Shown: positions 1-8,078 of the stretch, in pieces
How positions within the stretch are numbered: the stretch's first letter is position 1
Layout of the letters: each line of letters opens with the position of its first letter
DNA from: an uncultured Alteromonadaceae bacterium
GTDB taxonomy: Bacteria > Pseudomonadota > Gammaproteobacteria > Enterobacterales > Alteromonadaceae
Assembly: GCA_947494925.1 (NCBI GenBank)
Contig: CANLWS010000018.1
Coordinates: 1-43,873 of the forward strand
Length of the DNA stretch: 43,873 nt
Direction of reading: 5' to 3'
Made by a program: the position numbers and the translations under genes
The notes under the pieces: model-generated
The model's database searches: none
Told to the model about the DNA's origin: nothing
What the model saw: only the letters and a program-made list of their open reading frames with translations

Positions 1-1
1 A

Positions 2-79
2 GTATTTAAAAGTCTTAAAGGAAAGAAATTCGCCTTTACTTGGATAAAAATGGTTGACGAGTGGCTCAGGGCATTATAG
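2..79 (+). CDS. possible 3' end of a gene cut by the window edge
   Basis: One plus-strand frame is open from the left edge for 25 codons and ends with TAG at 77-79, while the other two plus frames contain stops. The tail is basic and aromatic, ending in WLRAL. If real, it is the C-terminus of a gene convergent with the histidine kinase at 147-2324. Twenty-five open codons can easily occur by chance, so this is only a candidate. No family is recognised, and nothing else is seen between 80 and 146. Confidence 0.2.
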   Translation, partial: VFKSLKGKKFAFTWIKMVDEWLRAL

Positions 80-146
80 AGGCATAGCTTGAAGTAAAGT
101 CGTTCACCGGCCCCACATATTGACCAACGCTAACGCAAGACATCAA

Positions 147-2324
147 CTAGTTTCCTTGCTTACTATTTACAGGAATGGAAAAAGCCACCCTAACGCCGCC
201 CAAGTCGCTGGGGAAGACTTTAATACTTCCCCCGTGAGCTTCTACTAAACTTTTGGCAATAGAGAGTCCTAACCCTGAACCACCTGTCCGCCTCGATCTT
301 GAACTTTCACATCTATACAAGCGGTCAAATAGCCTGTCCCAATCTTGCTCACCAACGGCCGGAGCACTGTCCAATACCTCTACCTGCCAATGTCCATTCA
401 TGATTCGAGATTTGAGGAGAATGTTGCCCGGGCTATCCGTGTAGGCCACGCTATTTGAGAGTAGGTTTGTAATCACCTGTTCTATTCGAAGTGCATCCAT
501 CTCTACAGTTACCGGTGCTGGGATATCTGCATCCAGTGTCAGAGTCAGCCCGGTTTTCTCAGCAAAAGGACGATGTTGATTAACGACTTGCTCTAGCAAT
601 GCCGCTGGTGATATTGCTTCACAATGCAGATCTAGCGCGCCATTATCTGATTGAGTCAGTTGGTAAATATCGTCAATCAGTTTGTTGAGCTCTGCGATTT
701 TATTGTTGAGAGTAAGGTAGGTTTCTTTGGGGTTTTCTGACAAATCATGCTCCAGACACTCGATGTGCAGCTTGAGTATTGTCAAAGGAGTACGAAGCTC
801 ATGGGATACATCGGCCAGCAGCGCATCTTTTTGCTTGGCAGTCTCTTGCAGCAGCTGTTGTTCTACTTTTGCCAATTTACGTTTTTCCCGCTCTTTTAAG
901 GCCAAAATGGTCATCAACACCAGCAACATGCCCACACCGGCAATACCGCTGTTGCGCATAAACTTAGCTTTTTCAGCGCTTGCTTGCGCCAACATTTTAT
1001 CTTTTTCCAATAGTGCTATTTCGTGATCTTTCGCCTGGCTGGCTATATCGTGCTGCAAACGCTCTATTGTCTCAACCTGAAGTTCACGTTTCCGTTTGGC
1101 TTGATATTCTCTTAATGCCGACAATGAATTGAATGCATCTTTAAAAGAATCTTTGGCAACAAAGGTTTTGACCTTAGTTTCCAGTAAAAACTCTACCTGC
1201 TCAGCGTTATCGCGACCAGTAGCTTCATTTTCAACCAAACCGATAAGTTTCAGTGCCTCATCGTAGTTCGTTTCCTGAAAAGCATTTTCAGCGAGGTGCA
1301 TAGTGCCGCGGGTGACCAACATCTGGTCTTTTGACAGTTCAGCCAACGCGATCCCTTCCTGCAAAAACTGTCTGGCAATCAGATACTGTTCATCAGCCCC
1401 TTCTATTTGACCTTGAATTATTCTGGCCCAGCCTTGATTGCGCGCAGAATCCAATTCTTCGAACAGCTGATAAGCAGCCACCCCGTGCTGTCGTCCGGTT
1501 TCAATATTCCCAGCCTTAAGCTCCAGTTCTGCCAGACGAATATAGTCGTAAGCAACATCTCCTTTATGTCCACTAGCTGAATCCGTTTCCAACGCTTGAG
1601 TAAAGTACTTTCTAGCTTCTGCCAAATCATCTGTTTCGAGGTATATTGTTGCGATGTTGTATAAGGAATCGGCGATGCCATTGGTATCTTCCAGCTGCAT
1701 AGAAAGGGCCAGACTTTTATGCAGCGCGCTGAGCGCCTGGGTATAGTTTCCTAAAAACTCGTGGGCCAAACCAATGGCGCTATAAGTCGAGGCTATGCCG
1801 TCAACATCCTGATTTTCATCAAAATAATTGAACGCTTGTTGTGCGATTCGGATTGCCTCGTGGTATTGCCCCTGTGTGCGTAAGGCCGCACTCAGACGCA
1901 AAGTTACTGTAGCAATTTGCCTGTCGTGACCAATAGTTGTGAATATTGATAGCGCCTGACGATGAGCTTTTTCCGCTTTTGCGTATTCTCCGGCAGAGTA
2001 AAACAATTCTGCCTGATGCCGATGCCCCCTGGCCTGATAAAACTCAGTATCCGATGATTCCGCTAAGGTCTTTAGTGCCTGCAATTCTTCGTTTGCCAAG
2101 GCAATGTTGCCCAGACTTCTGTGTGCCTCTACCAGCATATCCTGTACTTTGAGTTGTTGCTCTATAGAGAGCACTGAAGAGGATTTTATTTGCGCTATCA
2201 GCGTTAAGGACTTTTTTGGGGATTGATTAAGTAATTGCTCAGCCAATGATACTTCATCATCAACAGGCTGTGCACTGGCGCCAGTAAACAGCAAAACGAC
2301 AAGTAACCAGAAATACTTGTTCAA
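147..2324 (-). CDS. TPR-sensor histidine kinase with BaeS-like kinase core
   Basis: Predicted membrane sensor kinase of 725 residues. An N-terminal signal peptide (about 1-19) is followed by TPR-like helical repeats (about 90-345), a coiled stretch, one membrane segment (about 459-477), a HisKA domain with the H-box SHELRTP (H508) and an HATPase domain with N-box N620/N624 and the G-box GGSGLGLSIA (681-690). The ATP-lid region reads LDSAPAV instead of the usual DxGxG, as in BaeS, so the kinase core is BaeS/OmpR-type. This order puts the TPR domain outside the cytoplasm, where it may bind a peptide or protein signal (inference). The start is TTG at 2322-2324, with AGGA about 8 bases upstream and the signal peptide directly after it. 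No response regulator is present in the window; one could lie beyond the left edge. Confidence 0.88.
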   Translation of the reverse strand: MNKYFWLLVVLLFTGASAQPVDDEVSLAEQLLNQSPKKSLTLIAQIKSSSVLSIEQQLKVQDMLVEAHRSLGNIALANEELQALKTLAESSDTEFYQARGHRHQAELFYSAGEYAKAEKAHRQALSIFTTIGHDRQIATVTLRLSAALRTQGQYHEAIRIAQQAFNYFDENQDVDGIASTYSAIGLAHEFLGNYTQALSALHKSLALSMQLEDTNGIADSLYNIATIYLETDDLAEARKYFTQALETDSASGHKGDVAYDYIRLAELELKAGNIETGRQHGVAAYQLFEELDSARNQGWARIIQGQIEGADEQYLIARQFLQEGIALAELSKDQMLVTRGTMHLAENAFQETNYDEALKLIGLVENEATGRDNAEQVEFLLETKVKTFVAKDSFKDAFNSLSALREYQAKRKRELQVETIERLQHDIASQAKDHEIALLEKDKMLAQASAEKAKFMRNSGIAGVGMLLVLMTILALKEREKRKLAKVEQQLLQETAKQKDALLADVSHELRTPLTILKLHIECLEHDLSENPKETYLTLNNKIAELNKLIDDIYQLTQSDNGALDLHCEAISPAALLEQVVNQHRPFAEKTGLTLTLDADIPAPVTVEMDALRIEQVITNLLSNSVAYTDSPGNILLKSRIMNGHWQVEVLDSAPAVGEQDWDRLFDRLYRCESSRSRRTGGSGLGLSIAKSLVEAHGGSIKVFPSDLGGVRVAFSIPVNSKQGN

Positions 2325-2570
2325 ACAGCATCCTATCTTTCTAGAGCCAAAAAATCATGATAGCGGTTTCATTGTGCAATCTCCAATGGCGCAATCATGT
2401 CAGATTTACGCTAGTAAATTATATCCGATAGCCCTTTGGTTAAGTTCACCAGATACTGTTGCGTTCACAGTATCAATTGCAACCAGCAGATTGACTGTGC
2501 TGCTTCGTGGTGAATAGTTCTAAAACTGAGGAACAAGGTCGAAAACAACAGACAAGCTAGAGATAGTTAA

Positions 2571-3374
2571 TCATTTATTTTGGCCAGACATTTGACGCCT
2601 GACAATATCAGCCATTTTGCCACTTGATTGAAGCAACTTAACTTGTTGATCAAACCAGACAGAAAATGCGCATTCTGGCTTGTCTTTGCAATCGTTGGTG
2701 GAACTGGGGTAACCCATGTGTGCTGTCTCCTGGCTGATTCTGGCGGCTATAAAAGGTTGGTGGTCTTTGCCAGGAGCGTAGGTACCATCCTGTTGAGCCA
2801 GGCTCAATGAGTATTCATATGCATGACGTTCAAACAAGGCACAATCCAATCTGCCTTTCACAACCATTTTAAGCGCGGTTCCTGTATCAGGCACTTCAAG
2901 AAAATTGACGAACTGGGTGTTCTCATCACTTCTGACATTGTTCCTTAGCCATCCATTGTAGCCTGCAACATTGGCCACCAATTTACCTTTAAAATCTTGC
3001 GGCCATTGTGACACAGATGCATCCACACGATCTTTGGCGCATATCAATACAACTTCTTCCGTGTAAACCGGAACAGAATATGATTTTAAAAACTCGTGTC
3101 CCTGTACTTCGTAATATACTCCTAAGATTGCCGCAGCGGCACTGTTTCTTAGCTTGTTTTTCCCTGCTTGCCAATTAATCGGCGATACCTCAAATGCCAG
3201 CGCGCCTTCTGCTTGTCGAATCTCTTTCAGTAGGGCGGGATAGATGCCTTTGAGTACGCCATCTTGCACATAGCTAAAAGGGGGGTAACTGTTATCAACA
3301 TAAATAGTCAAATTGCCTTTATTGGCATGCGCAAATGTGCTTAACAGTAAAATAAGAAAGGTCAGGGTTTTCAC
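2571..3374 (-). CDS. orphan periplasmic substrate-binding protein, family 3 (SBP_bac_3)
   Basis: 267-residue exported protein of the amino-acid/polar-solute binding fold. A signal peptide (about 1-17) is followed by the family opening YVDNSYPPFSY and a first lobe ending in a GIYPALLKEI-like helix; the C-terminal helix (VKLLQSSGKMADIVRR) is typical of family 3. The probable start is GTG at 3372-3374, and no clear ribosome-binding site is visible. No permease or ATPase gene is nearby, so it may act as a sensor component or serve a distant transporter (inference). It is divergent from the related pair at 3555-5317, with 180 bp between them. The ligand cannot be told from sequence. Confidence 0.85.
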   Translation of the reverse strand: MKTLTFLILLLSTFAHANKGNLTIYVDNSYPPFSYVQDGVLKGIYPALLKEIRQAEGALAFEVSPINWQAGKNKLRNSAAAAILGVYYEVQGHEFLKSYSVPVYTEEVVLICAKDRVDASVSQWPQDFKGKLVANVAGYNGWLRNNVRSDENTQFVNFLEVPDTGTALKMVVKGRLDCALFERHAYEYSLSLAQQDGTYAPGKDHQPFIAARISQETAHMGYPSSTNDCKDKPECAFSVWFDQQVKLLQSSGKMADIVRRQMSGQNK

Positions 3375-3554
3375 ATAAATTCTGAATGATTCAATTTAAT
3401 ACGATAATAAGGGGGGCAGAACAAAAAGCAAGCACACTATAATTTATGAAACCAACTCCAATTCTGATTTGATGCTGGAATTCAGTGAGAATCATGGTAA
3501 CGTGAAAAACTCCAGTGGCAGAGGGACGACTGTCAGATTTTTGAGAAAGGTTGT

Positions 3555-4448
3555 ATGCGGCGTATAGTTCAATCAATTGCATCAAGCTTCCTGTTCGCAA
3601 TTTCGCTTATGGGTATTTCTGTTGGCGTTACGGCAGAAGAATCTAAGCTAGCTATCAAAGTATGGCATGCCAACGCTATTCGACCACAAACTATGGATTT
3701 TGTGTTATTGGCGCTGGAAAAATCCGGCTTGTCCAATCAAGATCTGCACATCATTGAGGCCAAGTTCAATGGCCACAACCAGGCTTTTGATGCATTGATA
3801 GAGGGTGAAAACCTGGATGTTTTAGTATCGGCCGTTAATGCACCATTAGAAACACAAACCTTGCCTATCTACATCCCGCTGGATCGCGGTCTATTAGGAT
3901 TCAGAGTCTGCTTTATTCATCAGGACCACCAAAACGAATTTGCTTCACTTGGCGACAAGCAAGACCTCGTTGACAAACAATTGAAAATTGGCTTAGGTGT
4001 TGGTTGGCCTGACACCCAAATAATGCAAGCCAATCACGTTAGTGTCAGCGCATTTACCTCAACGGATCTGATTTTTGACGCTTTGCTAGATGAACAAATC
4101 GATTGCTATAGTAGAAGTGTGGCTGAAATAGGGCAGGAAAACGTACTCAGCCCGGAAGTAATAATTGAATCATCAGTTGGTTTTATTTACCCCTTGGCTG
4201 ATATTATTTATGTTTCTAATTCAGCCCCTGAGCTACATGCTAAACTTACTTACGGTCTGCAATTGGCGATGGAAGATGGCAGTTTTGAAGCCCTGATCGA
4301 CAAACATTATGGTCAATCACTTATTGATATGAATTTCTATTTCAGGCACCTCATCATTATGCAAAATCCTTTTATCAGTGAGCCCGCTTTTAAAGCACTG
4401 AATCAATATGGATTGGCCAGTTTCAATCGGGTCACGAATATTCGATGA
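3555..4448 (+). CDS. orphan periplasmic binding-protein-like protein, first of a tandem pair
   Basis: 297 residues with a signal peptide (about 1-27, cut near VTAEES). The overall pattern is that of a family-3-like solute-binding fold, with a lobe-two stretch IGLGVGWPDTQIMQ and a C-terminal ALNQYGLASFN motif. It is clearly paralogous to the next gene: both carry PIYIP-DRGLLGFRVC, a GVG-HWPD/GWPD motif, a C-SRS segment and QYG-ASF near the end. The start ATG has AAAGG 4-5 bases upstream. Its last four bases overlap the next start (ATGA), so the two are translationally coupled. No transporter genes accompany them. The usual YPPF ligand-site motif of family 3 is absent, which suggests a divergent subfamily. 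Confidence 0.78.
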   Translation: MRRIVQSIASSFLFAISLMGISVGVTAEESKLAIKVWHANAIRPQTMDFVLLALEKSGLSNQDLHIIEAKFNGHNQAFDALIEGENLDVLVSAVNAPLETQTLPIYIPLDRGLLGFRVCFIHQDHQNEFASLGDKQDLVDKQLKIGLGVGWPDTQIMQANHVSVSAFTSTDLIFDALLDEQIDCYSRSVAEIGQENVLSPEVIIESSVGFIYPLADIIYVSNSAPELHAKLTYGLQLAMEDGSFEALIDKHYGQSLIDMNFYFRHLIIMQNPFISEPAFKALNQYGLASFNRVTNIR

Positions 4449-5317
4449 GAAGTTTATATTTCACATTAATACTGTTCTTTCTCAGCGTCCCGACTAATGC
4501 TGAAGACACAGACCGAGTAATCCTCTGGGATCGTAACTACGACAAAGCTTATCTTCTTGATGTCATTCATATGGCCCTTAGACTGAGTCAAAAGGAATTT
4601 GGTAAATTTGAAATCGTCCGTTCGGTGCCCCTGGAACAAGGCCGTGTATTTGCAGATCTGGATATTGGAGGTTTGGTAAATGTAGCCATTGCCGCCGCCA
4701 GTCTTGAGCGAGAAAAACAACATCAGCCGATTTACATTCCGGTTGACAGAGGCTTGCTTGGATTCAGAGTCTGCCTAATCAACAATGGAAAAATAAATTT
4801 CAACGGCATAAACGTGCTTAAGGATTTCTCAAAACGGAATATCATGTTAGGTGTTGGTACACATTGGCCAGACAAGCAGGTATATGAATCAAACGGCCTA
4901 CGTGTATTGAGCTCTCCTTTGTATCAGAATCTGTTTGAGATGTTGGAAAAAGACAGGTTTGACTGTCTTCCTCGCAGTATCAGCGAACTGGATATGGAAA
5001 TGGAACAACATACAGGGCAAAATTTTGCGGCCGAGCCCAGCCTTGCTCTGGTTTACCCGAACGCTGATTTTGTATTTGTGAGTAAGAAGGAAAGCAGAAT
5101 AGAAACCAGACTTGAGCTTGGCTTAAATAAAGCTTTGGAAAGTGGTGAGTTCCAAAGCCTGTTCCAAAAGTACTATCAAGGCATAATGACTAAGCATAAT
5201 TTTTATAACCGGAAACTATTGATATTGGAAAACAATAACTTGTCGCAAGCGGCACAAAAAGCCATCAATCAATATGGCGTAGCGTCTTTTCTCACCGCCA
5301 ATAGCCTCGCTCAATAG
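4445..5317 (+). CDS. orphan periplasmic binding-protein-like protein, second of a tandem pair
   Basis: 290 residues with a signal peptide (about 1-19, cut after TNA). It is homologous along its length to the preceding protein, sharing PIYIPVDRGLLGFRVC, LGVGTHWPD, DCLPRSISEL and a C-terminal NQYGVASF. The gene starts inside the stop of the upstream gene (ATGA), so both products are made from one message, presumably in similar amounts. The pair looks like an old tandem duplication, since identity outside the shared motifs is low. The ligand is unknown. The downstream gene is convergent, with only 4 bases between the stops. Confidence 0.78.
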   Translation: MRSLYFTLILFFLSVPTNAEDTDRVILWDRNYDKAYLLDVIHMALRLSQKEFGKFEIVRSVPLEQGRVFADLDIGGLVNVAIAAASLEREKQHQPIYIPVDRGLLGFRVCLINNGKINFNGINVLKDFSKRNIMLGVGTHWPDKQVYESNGLRVLSSPLYQNLFEMLEKDRFDCLPRSISELDMEMEQHTGQNFAAEPSLALVYPNADFVFVSKKESRIETRLELGLNKALESGEFQSLFQKYYQGIMTKHNFYNRKLLILENNNLSQAAQKAINQYGVASFLTANSLAQ

Positions 5318-5321
5318 ACTA

Positions 5322-6089
5322 TTACTGCGAGGTATTTATCCCTGTTGCAGCCCAATAAAGTCCACCAAAGATATGTTCGATAAAGTTTTTATTTTCATAG
5401 GTGGCAGGCATATGTCCCAGCCCCGTATAAAAAGCTCTTCCTCCGTCAAACTTCTGGAACCAGGCGATCGGATGGAATTTACCCATACCCTGTCCTTTAA
5501 CCCTACCCCAATCAGCTTTGGGATCATAAGTAGATTCATCCACAGACATGATGTATGTCAGATTGTCACTTAACGCCGGTCCGTATTCATACCACTCTTC
5601 GGTCCACAATAGCTGATCGGGAAAATACTCCAGTCCCGGAAATTGACGGTTAATCACACTCAATTTGGCAGTTTGAATGACAGGATGTATTACAAAGCGA
5701 TGGCCAATCATTTCACCATACCAAGGCCAATCATATTCCGTATCTGCGGCACTATGGATCCCAACAAACCCTTTGCCCGACTTAATAAATTTTTCCAAGG
5801 CTTTCTGCTGTGTGCTGTTCAGCACGTCGCCCGTGGTTTGTAAGAACACTACTACATCAAACCGGGCCAGATTTTCGTCGTTAATTAAGTTAGCATCTTC
5901 CTGCCAATCCAGAGAAAAGTGGTGATTCAGCGCCATTTTTTCAAACGCAGTGACACCTGCATTAATGGACTTATGATGCCAACCCACGGTTTTGGTAAAA
6001 AGCAAAACGTTGAACTGTTTTGCCATTGTCACACCAGATAAGGTGATCAGAAGCAATAGAAAAGGGATACGAAACACAATGGCTCTCAT
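5322..6089 (-). CDS. exported ThuA-like domain protein
   Basis: 255 residues: a signal peptide (about 1-23) and a single ThuA-like domain with a class-I amidotransferase-like (flavodoxin-type) fold. Diagnostic stretches are FTKTVGWHHKSI near the N-terminus, FDVVVFLQTTGDVL, KGFVGIHSAADTEYDWPWYGEMIGHRF in the middle, and GRAFYTGLGHMPATYEN near the end, with HIFGGLYWA closing the domain. ThuA proteins occur in carbohydrate-use loci, but their reaction is poorly defined, so no substrate is claimed. The ATG start has AAGGA about 11 bases upstream. It is convergent with the binding-protein pair and appears monocistronic. Confidence 0.88.
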   Translation of the reverse strand: MRAIVFRIPFLLLLITLSGVTMAKQFNVLLFTKTVGWHHKSINAGVTAFEKMALNHHFSLDWQEDANLINDENLARFDVVVFLQTTGDVLNSTQQKALEKFIKSGKGFVGIHSAADTEYDWPWYGEMIGHRFVIHPVIQTAKLSVINRQFPGLEYFPDQLLWTEEWYEYGPALSDNLTYIMSVDESTYDPKADWGRVKGQGMGKFHPIAWFQKFDGGRAFYTGLGHMPATYENKNFIEHIFGGLYWAATGINTSQ

Positions 6090-6312
6090 CAGAAATTTTT
6101 CCTTCGCGGATTAATAGTAAGTCAGTTGACGTTATCTTCAGACACTTCCTAATCAAGAAAGTACCTCACATGATGCAGATGTCACTACTTCAAGCGATAT
6201 TTGAATTGTTTGTGAGCCCCTGCAACTGTTTTCATCGGGCTGGCGTATACTCTCTCAACTAGCCAATATAGATTGGCACAATCAATATGTCAGGCCATTA
6301 CAGAATTTAATT

Positions 6313-6936
6313 ATGTCATTTACAAATCTTTTATTTCGCATTACTCCCTTTTTGCTTGTGCTGGTTCTCAGCGGCTGCGCTGCCTGGTTAAAACCAGATT
6401 TACAACGTACCATCACTCAAATCGAATCAGGAAATTACAGTCTGGATCCAGAACATGCAGTATTGCTGTTCAAAATTGATCATATGGGGTTTTCCAAATT
6501 TGTCGGCCGTTTTAATACATTCGATGCCAACCTCAATTATGTGCCTGAGGACATCACCCAATCCAGCCTGGAAGCCATCGTTGACATGACCAGTGTTGAC
6601 GTCAATAACGATAAGTTTGAGCGGGCATTGAATGGCAGTTTCTGGCTGTCTACTAAGCAGCATCCTAAAGCCCATTTCAAAACTGTCGCTGCTGAACAAA
6701 TATCTCCGGAGCAACTCCGTTTTGAAGGTGAATTGACATTTCTTGGGGTGACAAAAACCATTTACGTTGACGTCACTGTCAACGGCGCAGCAAATAATCT
6801 GCTCACCAATAAATATACAATCGGGTTTTCAGCAAGTGCAGCTTTTAAACGGTCTGAATTTGGCCTGGATACCTTTATTCCCACAGTCGGGGATGATATT
6901 GAATTGGAAATACATGCAGAGTTTCAACAAAATTAG
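6313..6936 (+). CDS. YceI-family lipoprotein
   Basis: 207 residues. A lipoprotein signal peptide ends in the lipobox LSGC, with C22 as the lipidated residue; the YceI lipocalin-like barrel follows. Supporting stretches are YSLDPEHAVLLFKIDHMGFSKFVGRF, the DMTSVDVNNDKFERAL strand pair, QHPKAHFKT, and a C-terminal FKRSEFGLDTFIPTVGDDIEL, all classic YceI signatures. YceI-type barrels bind long isoprenoid chains; the lipid anchor suggests the outer membrane facing the periplasm, because residue +2 is Ala and not Asp. The stop (TAG, 6934-6936) overlaps the stop of the convergent dehydrogenase gene. No strong ribosome-binding site is visible before the ATG. Confidence 0.92.
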   Translation: MSFTNLLFRITPFLLVLVLSGCAAWLKPDLQRTITQIESGNYSLDPEHAVLLFKIDHMGFSKFVGRFNTFDANLNYVPEDITQSSLEAIVDMTSVDVNNDKFERALNGSFWLSTKQHPKAHFKTVAAEQISPEQLRFEGELTFLGVTKTIYVDVTVNGAANNLLTNKYTIGFSASAAFKRSEFGLDTFIPTVGDDIELEIHAEFQQN

Positions 6937-8078
6937 CAAGCACTATCAACCCGGTTGGTCAGGTTTTCACCACGTTTTCCGGCGACAAATTCGTTAATGT
7001 TTAACAGCGTTGTTTCAGCAATATTTGATAACGCCTCATCCGTCAGAAAAGCCTGATGGGAGGTAATAACGACATTGTTGAATGTCAACAATCTGGCAAA
7101 CACATCATCACTCAATATTTCACCCGAAATATCATGAAAAAATATGTCGGCCTCTTCTTCGTATACGTCCAGGCCGGCAGAACCTATTTTACCTGACTTC
7201 AATCCTGCGATCAGGGCCTTGGTGTCCAACAACGCGCCACGACTGGTATTGATAATCATCGCGCCGTCTTTCATGTTGGCGATAGATTCCTCACTTATAA
7301 GATAATGCGTTTCGGGTGTTAAAGGCGTGTGCAGGCTGATAATGTCAGATTCGCGCTCCAGCGTCAGCATATCCGTATATTCAACGTGGGCTAAATTCCC
7401 GACATTTTCATCAGGATATTTATCAAACGCCAGAACTTTGCAACCAAATCCTCCCAATATGTCAATTAAACATCGACCTATTTTGCCGGTACCGATAACG
7501 CCCACAGTTTTGCCAAACATGTCGAATCCAACCAACCCCTCAAGTAAGAATTGACCGGTACTGTTTCGGATGTATGCACGATGAAGCTTGCGATTCAACA
7601 TCATGATAAGCGCAATAGTATGCTCTGCAACAGCATGGGGTGAATAGGCAGGAACTCTGACCACGTCTATGCCATAGCGTTGACATGCATCCAAATTAAC
7701 ATTGTTGTAGCCAGCACATCTCAGAGCAATCAGCTTCACTCCCATTTCCGCTAACCTTTTCACTGTGCTTTCATCACAACAGTCATTAACAAAAATGCAT
7801 ACAACGCTGAATCCTTTGGCCAACTCGGCAGTATGTGAATCCAGCGCACAATCCAAGGCTTTAAAATTGAATTGTCCCGAGTTCTGTCGCTCAAATGAGG
7901 CCATATCGTAGGATTTGGCATCATATAATATCACTTTGGTTTTGCCCTGTTCATCCAGCCCAGGGGGCTGACTCGCACGTTTAAGTTTGCGTTCTATAGA
8001 CGCATAAGTTTCAGCATCTAACCCTGACTGTTTTTGCAGGGTTTCCAATAGGGCTTTTAGTCGTTCTGCGTCATTCAT
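6933..8078 (-). CDS. ldhA: D-lactate dehydrogenase (2-hydroxyacid dehydrogenase family) with N-terminal extension
   Basis: 381 residues. From about residue 48 the protein follows E. coli LdhA closely: VILYDAKSYD, VCIFVNDCCDE, KLIALRCAGYNNV, VVRVPAYSPHAVAEHTI, the Rossmann motif GVIGTGKIGR, INTSRGALLD with the substrate arginine, and SHQAFLT with the catalytic histidine. The expected reaction is pyruvate plus NADH to D-lactate in the cytoplasm. The first 46 or so residues are an extra helical, charged segment not found in typical LdhA. The ATG at 8076-8078 overlaps the stop of the upstream peptidase gene (ATGA), which supports this start and translational coupling; the ribosome-binding site is weak. 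Its last bases overlap the convergent YceI stop. Confidence 0.92.
   Translation of the reverse strand: MNDAERLKALLETLQKQSGLDAETYASIERKLKRASQPPGLDEQGKTKVILYDAKSYDMASFERQNSGQFNFKALDCALDSHTAELAKGFSVVCIFVNDCCDESTVKRLAEMGVKLIALRCAGYNNVNLDACQRYGIDVVRVPAYSPHAVAEHTIALIMMLNRKLHRAYIRNSTGQFLLEGLVGFDMFGKTVGVIGTGKIGRCLIDILGGFGCKVLAFDKYPDENVGNLAHVEYTDMLTLERESDIISLHTPLTPETHYLISEESIANMKDGAMIINTSRGALLDTKALIAGLKSGKIGSAGLDVYEEEADIFFHDISGEILSDDVFARLLTFNNVVITSHQAFLTDEALSNIAETTLLNINEFVAGKRGENLTNRVDSAC

Noticed and set aside
1-146. Response-regulator gene downstream of the first kinase
   Set aside because: No receiver or winged-helix sequence can be read on the minus strand in the available bases.
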